A DNA stretch of 15,677 nt from contig NZ_JAGGQW010000103.1 of assembly GCF_018613065.1 (NCBI RefSeq), positions 1 to 15,677 on the forward strand, given 5' to 3'. Made by a program: the position numbers and the translations under genes. Of the stretch, positions 7,159-12,799 are shown one piece after another. Under the pieces are notes generated by a model. It made no database searches. It saw only the letters and a list, made by a program, of their open reading frames with translations, and had not been told where the DNA came from. Position 1 is the first letter of the stretch; each line of letters opens with the position of its first letter. This stretch comes from Bacillus sp. ISL-7 (GTDB lineage: Bacteria; Bacillota; Bacilli; Bacillales_B; DSM-18226).

Positions 7159-7190
7159 ATTTTTTATATAAATTAGACTTTTTTATACAA
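7159..7190. promoter_or_regulatory. Two AT-rich operator-like sites between ridA and the lyase
   Basis: ATTTTTTATATAA (7159-7171) and CTTTTTTATACAA (7178-7190) repeat the element found twice upstream of the regulator gene (8286-8329). The match suggests that the regulator also acts inside the operon, in the 73-base gap before the lyase. Low-complexity AT sequence could give such matches by chance. Confidence 0.4.
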
Positions 7191-7209
7191 AATAAGCAAA
7201 AAAATATAA

Positions 7210-7584
7210 CTAAATATATGCAATGGCATCAATTTCAATTTTGAATCCAAAATGTAATTCATTAGTTGGTACAACGGTACGTGCTGGTTTATGTTCACCG
7301 AAAAATTCCTTATAAATAGCATCTACTTTATCCCATAACTTCACATCTGGAATATATAATGTTATACGCAAAATCTGCTCTTTTTTACTTCCAGCTGCTT
7401 CTACAATCATTTCCACATTCTTAAGTGCTTGTAATGTTTCTTCTTCGATGGTGCCAAATTTTTTTTCACGGGTTTCTGGATTAATGGCAAATTGCCCTGA
7501 TACATAGACAGTGTTCTGATGAACTGTTGCTAATGCATAGTGTCCATTTGATTTTAAATTTCCTACTTCAAAGATGCTCTTCAT
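7210..7584 (-). CDS. RidA-family enamine/imine deaminase
   Basis: RidA (YjgF/YER057c/UK114) protein, 124 residues, normal length. It hydrolyses reactive enamine/imine products such as 2-aminoacrylate made by PLP enzymes. Visible landmarks: VYVSGQFAINPETRE near 27-41, the segment PARTVVPTN with the catalytic-type Arg102, and IEIDAIAYI with Glu117, spaced 15 residues apart as Arg105 and Glu120 are in E. coli RidA. Its binding site AAGGGAG overlaps the regulator's stop codon, so the two genes are translationally linked with an 11-base gap. It should protect the cell, and the lyase, from the intermediate formed by the downstream PLP enzyme. Forms trimers in the family. Confidence 0.93.
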   Translation of the reverse strand: MKSIFEVGNLKSNGHYALATVHQNTVYVSGQFAINPETREKKFGTIEEETLQALKNVEMIVEAAGSKKEQILRITLYIPDVKLWDKVDAIYKEFFGEHKPARTVVPTNELHFGFKIEIDAIAYI

Positions 7585-7595
7585 TTGATTCTCCC

Positions 7596-8246
7596 TTAAC
7601 TTGATTTATTTTTGATTTCATCCAAATAACTATAAACTGTTACTTTGGAAATGCCCAATAAAGATGCGACTTTCTCAATAGATCCTTTCATTAAAAAAAT
7701 GCCTTTTTCGTCCATAAATCTTATTAATTCAATCTTTTCATGGCGTTTCATGACTGGAGTTACACTGTTTTGAATAATTTGTTGAATTAATTGATCTACT
7801 ATTCCTTCAACATTTTCAATATCGTCATCTGATTTTGTTTCTTTCTCTTGAACTTCAACTTGTGTTGAAAGTAAGGGACTCATAAATTGTTGCATTTGAT
7901 TCAGTGGTTCAACATCAAAATTTATGCAGAAAGCACCAATCACTTTTTGCTTGGAATCACGTATTAATGAAGTCGAAGAACGAATCGTACGCTTATCTTC
8001 TGTTGTAAATGTATAACCTGCAAGATAATCTTCTTTAAAGTCTTCTGATCGTAATACGGTCTTCACTAGGTGATCAAATGATTGACCGATTTCTCTTCCT
8101 GTAACATGGTTATTTACTGTAAACATTACGGAGCTTTGAGGGTTCGTCAAATCATGAATAACGACTTCACAGTTCGGTCCAAACATTTTTGCAGTAGATT
8201 TTGCTATAGGGATAAAACTCTCTAAAACTTTCTTATTTTCTTCCAT
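7596..8246 (-). CDS. YheO/DauR-type PAS-HTH transcriptional regulator
   Basis: 216-residue regulator. The N-terminal YheO-like PAS domain is recognisable from GPNCEVVIHDL (23-33), NNHVTGREIG (45-54) and the strand KVIGAFCINFD (101-111). A linker rich in Glu/Lys/Asp spans about 128-147. The C-terminal domain has KRHEKIELIRFMDEKGIFLM and a helix-turn-helix near 189-211 (SIEKVASLLGISKVTVYSYL). DauR of this family is a repressor of D-arginine catabolism that responds to a small ligand. Here it heads the operon with ridA and the PLP lyase and very likely controls it. The start has a weak GAGGT 9 bases upstream. AT palindromes lie 40-80 bases before it. Confidence 0.9.
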   Translation of the reverse strand: MEENKKVLESFIPIAKSTAKMFGPNCEVVIHDLTNPQSSVMFTVNNHVTGREIGQSFDHLVKTVLRSEDFKEDYLAGYTFTTEDKRTIRSSTSLIRDSKQKVIGAFCINFDVEPLNQMQQFMSPLLSTQVEVQEKETKSDDDIENVEGIVDQLIQQIIQNSVTPVMKRHEKIELIRFMDEKGIFLMKGSIEKVASLLGISKVTVYSYLDEIKNKSS

Positions 8247-8285
8247 TTCTAACTACCTCATTTTTTAAAGTCCATCTAATTATAT

Positions 8286-8329
8286 ATTTTTTTATATAAA
8301 AAAGGCAATATGTAGATTTTTTTATATAA
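8286..8329. promoter_or_regulatory. Candidate operators of the YheO-type regulator
   Basis: The 14-base ATTTTTTTATATAA occurs twice, at 8286-8299 and 8316-8329, 30 bases apart (about three helical turns). The first copy is part of a perfect 16-bp palindrome, TTTTTTATATAAAAAA (8288-8303). The TATATAA core may also supply the -10 of the operon promoter. Placement before the regulator and again before the lyase suggests autoregulation. Confidence 0.5.
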
Positions 8330-8405
8330 TTTTTAAAAAATCATTTTAAGGATTGGCAAATCTCCTAGAATATGCCCTTCATAGGTTAGTTGATTAGATA
8401 GGCTT

Positions 8406-8502
8406 TCTTTAACTGCACTGTTACTTGAATAACGATAATAAAAAAAGACTGCCTAAGTAGAAGTCCAATTGTTGTTTACACTAAAGCACCCGTGTTTAAT
8501 AA
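8406..8502. repeat. Dispersed repeat copy R8, diverged full copy
   Basis: Left end TTTAACTGCACTGTTACTTG then AATAACG; core AAAAAAAGACTGCC; right end ACACTAAAGCACCCGTGTTT then AATAAG. It lies 19 bases after the stop of the 98-residue minus-strand gene. Together with the candidate operators it fills the 275-base gap 8247-8521. Confidence 0.65.
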
Positions 8503-8521
8503 GAAAATCGAAAAACTAATA

Positions 8522-8818
8522 CTACTTTTCATTCGATTTTCTCGAATTCAATAATATTCTCAGAATGCTAAAAATAAGCAAAACAAGTGGTATTGCCTGA
8601 ACAAATAAAAAACCTATCAAAAAGTCATACATACCACTGTCAGGAGCATCTGTTGCAAAGACACCTATAATAAAGGAAAATGGAATGATAATTAGATTCA
8701 CACCTGAACAAATTAGAAAAAATGACTTCTTTGAGTCTCCCATTATTATTAAAAATACACCACATATTACCACTGCAATTAAAATAAATACATACCAATA
8801 AGTGTACAAAAAATACAT
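8522..8818 (-). CDS. Small integral membrane protein, 98 aa
   Basis: Unrecognised protein with three to four hydrophobic segments: about residues 5-25 (WYVFILIAVVICGVFLIIM), 32-54 (SFFLICSGVNLIIIPFSFII) and 65-88, with a polar basic tail LNSRKSNEK. An ATG two codons upstream (8824) lies only 2 bases from GAGG, whereas the ATG at 8818 is 8 bases from it, so 8818 is preferred. It stands alone between repeats R8 and R9. Other frames across this stretch lack support. A transport or stress-related role cannot be claimed; only membrane location is supported. Confidence 0.65.
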   Translation of the reverse strand: MYFLYTYWYVFILIAVVICGVFLIIMGDSKKSFFLICSGVNLIIIPFSFIIGVFATDAPDSGMYDFLIGFLFVQAIPLVLLIFSILRILLNSRKSNEK

Positions 8819-8907
8819 CAACATCGCCTCTTAGTATTTTAATAAATGATAAATTAACATAAACCTTTAGATTCATTTTACTATAAAATGCTGTTTTTAT
8901 TTGAATT

Positions 8908-9010
8908 CTTATTGAACTATACTGCTTCTTTAGTTGAAGAAGCAATGAAAAAAAGAGCTGCCGCAGCAACTCATTATGATCTTCAACTCAAGCACCCGTT
9001 ACTTGAACAA
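8908..9010. repeat. Dispersed repeat copy R9, best complete copy
   Basis: Left end TTATTGAACTATACTGCTTC then TTTAGTTGAAGAAG; core AAAAAAAGAGCTGCCGCAGC; right end GATCTTCAACTCAAGCACCC then GTTACTTGAACAAG. The ends are imperfect inverted repeats (left CTTATTGAA against right TTGAACAAG) and each end also has a small internal palindrome (AACTA...TTAGTT). About 103 bases. It is not next to a minus-strand stop, unlike most copies. Confidence 0.82.
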
Positions 9011-9274
9011 GCAGATACGCTTTTATTCCATAATAAGGGCGTACTGTTCATTATATCGTATATAAAAAATGTTTATTCGGAATATGACTTTTTCTTTGAT
9101 TTAAGGTTAGGAATTTAATTTTTATTTTTCTATGAAATCTTAACCTTGTAATAAAAGTGTTCAAGACTTTTTTCTCTCATCATATTTGAATTCATAATAC
9201 GGATAAATATTTTATTACAGTATCAGGAAACATAACATGAGGATTGCATTTCAAATTAATGGAGGAAGCCTCTT
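9011..9274. other. Leader region of the DUF3231 operon
   Basis: AT-rich sequence without a supportable gene. It must contain the promoter of the plus-strand operon that begins at 9275, but no clear SigA or sporulation-sigma promoter stands out. The only firm element is GGAGG at about 9261-9265, which serves the next gene. Confidence 0.4.
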
Positions 9275-10279
9275 ATGCAAAGTGAAAATAACATTAAACT
9301 AACGTCTGCTGAAATTTCACAGCTATGGTCTGCCTACATGAATGATAGCCTGTCAATTTGTGTACTTACATACTTTTTGGAAAAAGCAGAGGATCCTGAG
9401 ATTCGTCCTGTAATAGAATTTGCACTTGAGTTAGCACACGCACACGTAAAAAAACTTATATTAATCTTTAACAGTGAGAAATTTCCCATTCCATACGGAT
9501 TTAAAGAAGAAGATGTCGATATTACAGCTCCACGATTATTTTCGGATCCTTACTTTCTTTATTATCTTCAACAATGGAGTTCAATAGGGTTAGAAGCTTA
9601 TGGCATCTCGTTGTCTTTAGCAACACGTTCTGATGTATTTCAATATTTTTCAGAATGTATTGATGATTCGAAGAATCTTCTCAAAAAAACAGGAAATGTT
9701 TTACTATCTAAAGGTCTCTATATACGAGCACCATATGTTACGATTCCTGAAAAGGTTGATTTTATTCGAAAACAGAGCTTCTTAACTGGTTGGTTTGGAG
9801 AAAGAAGATCACTTACTACGTTAGAAATAACGAATCTGTATGCTAATCTTCAAAGAAATGTGTTAGCTATGACAACGTTCACCGGTTTCAGTCAAGTGGC
9901 AAAGTCAAAAGAAGTGGGGCGTATTATGGCAAGAGGAAAAGAAATCGCTTCAAAGCATATTGATATTTATAGTTCCGTTTTAAATGAAAATGATCTTCCT
10001 GCTTCTGTGTCCTGGGATAACCAAGTATTAAACTCAACGGTTTCCCCTTTTTCCGATAAACTAATGATGTTTCATGTAAATGCACTAGCCGTGGGCGCCA
10101 TTGGATATTACGGAACAAGCTTGGCAACAAGTTCTAGACGTGATTTATCTACAAATTACCTCCGAATCTTAGGGGAAGTTCTAAAATATACAGAAGACGC
10201 TGCAAACATAATGATCGATTATGGTTGGATGGAACAACCACCAAAATTAGTGGATCATGATAAATTAGCTAATACTTAG
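9275..10279 (+). CDS. DUF3231 family protein
   Basis: 334 residues, typical length of this Bacillus family of unknown function. It consists of two related halves, about 8-160 and 178-325. Each starts with L-T-x-x-E-I (LTSAEISQLWSAY; LTTLEITNLYANL), then a long helix, then a His-containing helix (ELAHAHVKKL; GKEIASKHIDIY), and later an S-D-x-[FL] stretch (FSDPYFLYYLQ; FSDKLMMFHV). The all-helical plan recalls ferritin-like and CotF-like coat proteins, but no complete metal-ligand set is evident. GGAGG lies 9 bases before the ATG. It is followed 11 bases later by a membrane-protein gene and probably co-transcribed. A sporulation link is an inference from the family's distribution in sporeformers. 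Confidence 0.87.
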   Translation: MQSENNIKLTSAEISQLWSAYMNDSLSICVLTYFLEKAEDPEIRPVIEFALELAHAHVKKLILIFNSEKFPIPYGFKEEDVDITAPRLFSDPYFLYYLQQWSSIGLEAYGISLSLATRSDVFQYFSECIDDSKNLLKKTGNVLLSKGLYIRAPYVTIPEKVDFIRKQSFLTGWFGERRSLTTLEITNLYANLQRNVLAMTTFTGFSQVAKSKEVGRIMARGKEIASKHIDIYSSVLNENDLPASVSWDNQVLNSTVSPFSDKLMMFHVNALAVGAIGYYGTSLATSSRRDLSTNYLRILGEVLKYTEDAANIMIDYGWMEQPPKLVDHDKLANT

Positions 10280-10290
10280 AGGGAAATAAA

Positions 10291-10764
10291 ATGAAGAAAA
10301 CAAATCAACTTGAAAGCGTCCTTTGGAGTATTGCATTACCAGGATTTTCTCAAATCTTAAACGCAAAGTTTCTTAAAGGATTACTTTTCATTTCTTTAGA
10401 ATTATTAATTAACATTCAATCAAATTTTAACGAAGTAATCATGTTAAGCTTTCATGGTCATATCCAATCAGCCATTGATAGAACGAATTATCAATGGCTG
10501 ATGTTTTACCCTTGTTTATATATGTTTGCCATGTGGGATGCTTATAAAGATGCTGGCGGTGGAAAAGAATCTCTTTCATTTTTGCCGTTTGTGTTTTCTG
10601 CTTATTTTATAACAGTTGGTCTAATCTATTCCCCGACATTGAAGATAATGGGAATACTCTTCGGACCGGTTTGGTTGCCAATATTATTTTTAATTATTGG
10701 GTATTGCATTGGCACACTTTTTAAAACCATCCTTCAAAAAACCATCGGATTCAATAAAATCTGA
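10291..10764 (+). CDS. Conserved Bacillus multi-span membrane protein, 157 aa
   Basis: Hydrophobic protein with about four membrane segments: 26-40 (KGLLFISLELLIN), 68-81 (WLMFYPCLYMFAMW), 97-115 (FLPFVFSAYFITVGLIYS) and 118-146. Distinctive soluble pieces are ALPGFSQILNAKFLKG near the N-terminus and MWDAYKDAGGGKES after the second span. The family is common in Bacillus, but I cannot name a function. GAGGG lies 7 bases before the ATG. It forms an operon with the DUF3231 gene (11-base gap). Its last codons are part of a strong terminator hairpin. Confidence 0.85.
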   Translation: MKKTNQLESVLWSIALPGFSQILNAKFLKGLLFISLELLINIQSNFNEVIMLSFHGHIQSAIDRTNYQWLMFYPCLYMFAMWDAYKDAGGGKESLSFLPFVFSAYFITVGLIYSPTLKIMGILFGPVWLPILFLIIGYCIGTLFKTILQKTIGFNKI

Positions 10765-10772
10765 TGGTTTTT
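10737..10772 (+). terminator. Intrinsic terminator overlapping the end of the membrane-protein gene
   Basis: Stem AAAAACCATCGGAT with ATCTGATGGTTTTT (one G-U pair), loop TCAATAAA, finishing in a T run. The stop codon (10762-10764) lies in the right arm. Confidence 0.85.
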
Positions 10773-10794
10773 TAATGTAATGTTCCTTTGGTTG

Positions 10795-10826
10795 ATCTTC
10801 TACTAACGCACCCGTTACTTTAAGAA
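10795..10826. repeat. Dispersed repeat copy R10 (right-end type)
   Basis: ATCTTCTACTAACGCACCCG then TTACTTTAAGAAG. It contains the TAA stop (10815-10817) and last Lys codon of the 71-residue minus-strand gene. It follows the terminator by 22 bases. Confidence 0.75.
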
Positions 10827-11030
10827 GATTGAAGCAATTATAACTCCAATTATAAGTACAAGAATAAGGATACCCGTACCTTTCCAACCTAAACTGCCTA
10901 CTAAATCAACAAGACTGCCAATGTTTGCTCTGTTAAAGGCATCGTTCAGATTGCCCGTTGGATTGCCTTTTAATTCTTGTTGTCTTAATCTCTCTCTTTT
11001 TCGTTCAGGAGTTTCTTTGTTTTCTTGCAC
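10815..11030 (-). CDS. DUF6366-like small membrane protein, 71 aa
   Basis: Charged, Arg/Glu/Lys-rich N-terminus (ETPERKRERLRQQELKGNP, about 6-24), then the conserved-looking NLNDAFNRANIGSLVDLVGS (27-46) and one membrane helix (about 51-69, GTGILILVLIIGVIIASIF). I place it in the small Bacillus/Staphylococcus family DUF6366 from memory of the N-x-x-D-A-F-N-R-A-N-x-G-S-L-V-D-L motif. The start is a GTG preceded by a run of eight G that serves as ribosome binding site. The C-terminus reads into repeat R10, so the last residues (FLK) are encoded by repeat sequence. Confidence 0.72.
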   Translation of the reverse strand: MQENKETPERKRERLRQQELKGNPTGNLNDAFNRANIGSLVDLVGSLGWKGTGILILVLIIGVIIASIFLK

Positions 11031-11093
11031 TTAACCCCCCCCTATAAATTAAACAACTATCCTTATAGATTTTACCACAAATAACCATTATCC

Positions 11094-11130
11094 TTGTTGA
11101 ACTATCCTGCTTCGTTAGTTGAAGAAGAGA
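11094..11130. repeat. Dispersed repeat copy R11 (left-end type)
   Basis: TTGTTGAACTATCCTGCTTC then GTTAGTTGAAGAAGAGA. This is the clearest left-end sequence and matches R13 at 15609-15643. It lies 41 bases after the stop of the 36-residue gene. Confidence 0.78.
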
Positions 11131-11171
11131 GATGTACTAAAGGCTATTTAACATACTGCAAATAATTGTTA

Positions 11172-11282
11172 CTATAACAAATTGAAGTACATATACACCT
11201 TAATGGTTTCATACAAGCCCAAAACAAGAAAAATAAAAAACAACAAATAACTAATTAGTTTTAATATAGTTATTAACCCCAT
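11172..11282 (-). CDS. Tiny membrane peptide, 36 aa
   Basis: MGLITILKLISYLLFFIFLV followed by LGLYETIKVYMYFNLL. The ATG at 11282 is preceded by AAGGAG with 8 bases of spacing, an ideal site. One long hydrophobic helix covers residues 3-23, with a short amphipathic tail. It is another single-span micropeptide between two repeats (R11 and R12). A longer frame on the same strand (11251-11436) overlaps it but lacks a binding site and translates repeat sequence. Function unknown. Confidence 0.55.
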   Translation of the reverse strand: MGLITILKLISYLLFFIFLVLGLYETIKVYMYFNLL

Positions 11283-11353
11283 TGTGGTTTCTCCTTAATC
11301 CGACAATAACTTTAAAATAATTATAAATTATTATTGGGAAATTCGTATATTTT

Positions 11354-11427
11354 TCTTCAACTAACATGCCCGTTAGTGAAAAAGCGACTGTTCTTATTGA
11401 ACAATCGCACCCGTTAATATTAGAAAA
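11354..11427. repeat. Dispersed repeat copy R12, compact full copy
   Basis: First end CTTCAACTAACATGCCCGTT then AGTGAAAAAGCG; second end GAACAATCGCACCCGTTAAT then ATTAGAAAAGG; a short GTTCTTATTGAAC hairpin lies between. It ends 19 bases after the arsI stop codon and marks the left edge of the arsenic cluster. Confidence 0.72.
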
Positions 11428-11446
11428 GGTTTTCAAAATTTTAAAG

Positions 11447-11890
11447 TTATGAAAAGCAGGAAGAAGTATTAGTTTCTACCTTAGTTGGCTGAGTGGCACA
11501 ACATGATGCCTCTCTAGTCATTAATTCAACATCAGCTTTTGTATAGAAAAATTCCCACTCGTTTCCGTCGGGATCTGTCACCCAAAATTTATCTTGGGTA
11601 GCATAGCAGCAATTAACATCCATCTCCTCACGAGCAAAGAACCCTAATTTCTCTAGTCGGTCTTTATGTTGGAAAACTTCATCCCGATCTTCAACCTGAA
11701 AACCAAAATGGCCTACTTGGTTTCCAGACACTTCATCCTTTAAATTTAGCGTAAAATTCAAAGCTGGCTCATTTAATAAAAACTTCGCATACCCAGGTTT
11801 TTTTTTAACTGGCTCCGCATTAAACACTTTTGTATAAAACTCAATTGACTTTTCCAAGTCCGTTACATTCACTCCAACATGCATTTTCAT
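11447..11890 (-). CDS. arsI: ArsI-type C-As lyase (VOC dioxygenase)
   Basis: Fe(II)-dependent dioxygenase of the vicinal oxygen chelate fold that cleaves the carbon-arsenic bond of trivalent organoarsenicals such as methylarsenite, leaving arsenite. 147 residues from the ATG at 11890, which has AAGGAG 9 bases upstream; an ATG six codons earlier overlaps that site and is rejected. Metal ligands His4 (MHVGVNV), His61 (VGHFGFQ) and Glu113 (EWEFFYT) and the vicinal pair Cys94-Cys95 (NCCYATQDKFWV) match the ArsI pattern. The C-terminal tail adds Cys130, Cys131 and Cys145. Divergent from arsR1, with palindromic operators between. CadI-like proteins are the main alternative; the CCYA motif and context favour ArsI. 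Confidence 0.93.
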   Translation of the reverse strand: MKMHVGVNVTDLEKSIEFYTKVFNAEPVKKKPGYAKFLLNEPALNFTLNLKDEVSGNQVGHFGFQVEDRDEVFQHKDRLEKLGFFAREEMDVNCCYATQDKFWVTDPDGNEWEFFYTKADVELMTREASCCATQPTKVETNTSSCFS

Positions 11891-11919
11891 TAATAACAGC
11901 TCCTTCATATATTATTAGT

Positions 11920-11925
11920 ATTATA
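11920..11925 (-). promoter_or_regulatory. Probable -10 box of arsI
   Basis: TATAAT on the minus strand, 30 bases upstream of the arsI ATG. Its first base overlaps ArsR site 1. The -35 is weak (GTTTAA at 11948-11943), as often in repressed promoters. Confidence 0.5.
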
Positions 11926-11944
11926 AATCAAATATTTTTGATTT
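11925..11944. promoter_or_regulatory. ArsR operator site 1 (arsI promoter)
   Basis: AAATCAAATATTTTTGATTT, perfect 8-bp arms around TATT, containing ATCAA-N6-TTGAT. It abuts the arsI -10 box, so a bound repressor would block the polymerase. Confidence 0.75.
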
Positions 11945-11950
11945 AAACAC

Positions 11951-11976
11951 CATAAATCAACTTTTTTTGATTTATG
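11951..11976. promoter_or_regulatory. ArsR operator site 2
   Basis: The best palindrome of the set: CATAAATCAA and TTGATTTATG, perfect 10-bp arms, separated by CTTTTT. It lies just upstream of the arsI -35 region. Confidence 0.75.
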
Positions 11977-12017
11977 AATACACTATATTAGCAATTTTTT
12001 CTAATTACAACCCTTTT

Positions 12018-12033
12018 ATCAAAATAAATTGAT
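12018..12033. promoter_or_regulatory. ArsR operator site 3
   Basis: ATCAAAATAAATTGAT, arms of 5 bp with the same 6-base spacing, in the middle of the divergent region. Weaker than sites 1, 2 and 4. Confidence 0.5.
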
Positions 12034-12083
12034 TTTTTAATTGTATCATTTTTAATGCTTCTTAAATATAATATGATGTAAGT

Positions 12084-12105
12084 TAAATCAATTATTCTTG
12101 ATTTA
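12084..12105. promoter_or_regulatory. ArsR operator site 4 (arsR1 promoter)
   Basis: TAAATCAA and TTGATTTA, perfect 8-bp arms around TTATTC. Ends 5 bases before the arsR1 -35 box. Confidence 0.75.
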
Positions 12106-12110
12106 GTTAG

Positions 12111-12137
12111 TTGACACAAGAAAATATTGGATATAAT
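12111..12137 (+). promoter_or_regulatory. Promoter of arsR1
   Basis: Consensus -35 TTGACA (12111-12116) and -10 TATAAT (12132-12137) with a short 15-base spacer; TAATAT at 12134 would give 17. Flanked by operator sites 4 and 5, so ArsR1 should repress itself. Confidence 0.7.
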
Positions 12138-12145
12138 ATGGATGT

Positions 12146-12161
12146 ATCAAGATTATTTGAT
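12146..12161. promoter_or_regulatory. ArsR operator site 5
   Basis: ATCAAGATTATTTGAT, same arms and spacing, placed between the arsR1 promoter and its ribosome binding site. Confidence 0.6.
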
Positions 12162-12180
12162 TTATAAAGTAGGTGAAAAA

Positions 12181-12504
12181 ATGAAGGAAGAATTGCAATT
12201 AAAAGATACATCCTTAGATTCAATATTTGAACAATATGAGTTAAGATTTAAAGCAATTGCGGATAAAAAGAGACTTCAGATCATGAATATTTTAACTCAA
12301 AAAGGTGCTATGTGTGTTTGTGATTTAGCTCCCATGATGGATATGGCCCAGTCAAAATTGTCCTATCATTTAAAGATTTTATTAGATGCCAATATTATAA
12401 CAAAAGAAACAAGAGGAACCTGGAGTTATTACGAGCTAAATCAAGAAGAACTCAACCATTTGTTATCCCATGAACTTTGTTGCTTATTTAAGCCGACTTG
12501 TTGA
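12181..12504 (+). CDS. arsR: ArsR-family arsenite-responsive repressor (ArsR1)
   Basis: 107-residue winged-helix SmtB/ArsR repressor. The metalloid-binding motif is MCVCDLA with Cys45 and Cys47 (ELCVCDL type), placed at the start of the recognition helix region; the DNA-reading part is MMDMAQSKLSYHLKILLDAN. The tail HELCCLFKPTC adds Cys100, Cys101 and Cys107. The ATG at 12181 follows AGGTGA with 5-6 bases of spacing; an upstream in-frame ATG at 12127 lies within the promoter and is rejected. As(III) binding should release it from the ATCAA-N6-TTGAT sites on both sides, inducing arsI leftward and itself and the two small genes rightward. Confidence 0.92.
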   Translation: MKEELQLKDTSLDSIFEQYELRFKAIADKKRLQIMNILTQKGAMCVCDLAPMMDMAQSKLSYHLKILLDANIITKETRGTWSYYELNQEELNHLLSHELCCLFKPTC

Positions 12505-12536
12505 TAAATTTTTTAAAGTATTTATCAATTTTTTTT
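12501..12536 (+). terminator. Terminator of arsR1, overlapping an operator
   Basis: Perfect 8-bp stem TTGATAAA / TTTATCAA around 12 bases, followed by eight T. The arsR1 stop codon lies in the left arm. The right arm and T run are shared with ArsR site 6, so one stretch has both roles. Confidence 0.75.
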
Positions 12537-12539
12537 GAT
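12524..12539. promoter_or_regulatory. ArsR operator site 6
   Basis: ATCAATTTTTTTTGAT, same arm and spacing rule; overlaps the arsR1 terminator and lies upstream of the small Cys-tail gene. Confidence 0.55.
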
Positions 12540-12545
12540 TAATAT

Positions 12546-12561
12546 ATCAATATAATTTGAT
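12546..12561. promoter_or_regulatory. ArsR operator site 7, with a -10 box as spacer
   Basis: ATCAATATAATTTGAT. The 6-base spacer is TATAAT, a consensus -10 (12551-12556) for the small Cys-tail gene, so operator and promoter coincide. The -35 is poor (T run at 12529). Confidence 0.6.
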
Positions 12562-12578
12562 TAATGGGGGGATTCATT

Positions 12579-12770
12579 ATGTTTAATGAATATGAAGTAT
12601 TTCAAATGATGAAATTACGTCAGGAGGAAATAGAGAGAAAAGCCCAAAATGCTTGGAAGTTGGAGGATTTGCAGAGGGACACTATTATTCAAAAAATAGT
12701 TAAGAAATTAAAATTAAGAAATAAATCCATTAACGTAAAAACTAATTGCGAATGTGCGTGCAGTTGTTAA
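12579..12770 (+). CDS. Unrecognised 63-aa protein with CxCxCxC tail
   Basis: No family recognised. Starts MFNEYEVFQMMKLRQEEIER and appears to be a charged, largely helical rod (about residues 8-48, rich in Lys, Glu, Gln) that ends in NCECACSC, with Cys57, 59, 61 and 63 alternating. Such a tail could bind arsenite or a soft metal by three or more thiolates. The ATG at 12579 follows GGGGGGA with 7 bases; an ATG 15 bases upstream overlaps this site and is rejected. It has its own operator-embedded promoter (sites 6 and 7), so it should be arsenic-induced. Possible arsenite chaperone or sink; this is inference from tail and regulation only. Confidence 0.75.
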   Translation: MFNEYEVFQMMKLRQEEIERKAQNAWKLEDLQRDTIIQKIVKKLKLRNKSINVKTNCECACSC

Positions 12771-12799
12771 GCATTCACCCCAATGAGGAGATGAGCATT

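Noticed and set aside
8640..8969. Minus-strand frame of 109 codons overlapping the 98-residue membrane gene
   Set aside because: Begins in repeat R9, has no binding site, and is offset from the well-supported frame.
8888..9118. Plus-strand frame of 76 codons
   Set aside because: Most of it is repeat copy R9 translated; no binding site, no protein-like composition.
11251..11436. Minus-strand frame of 61 codons
   Set aside because: Runs through repeat R12, lacks a binding site, and overlaps the better supported 36-residue gene.
12127..12180. Longer ArsR1 start at 12127
   Set aside because: The extension lies in the -10 region and operator site 5 and has no binding site; AGGTGA supports 12181.
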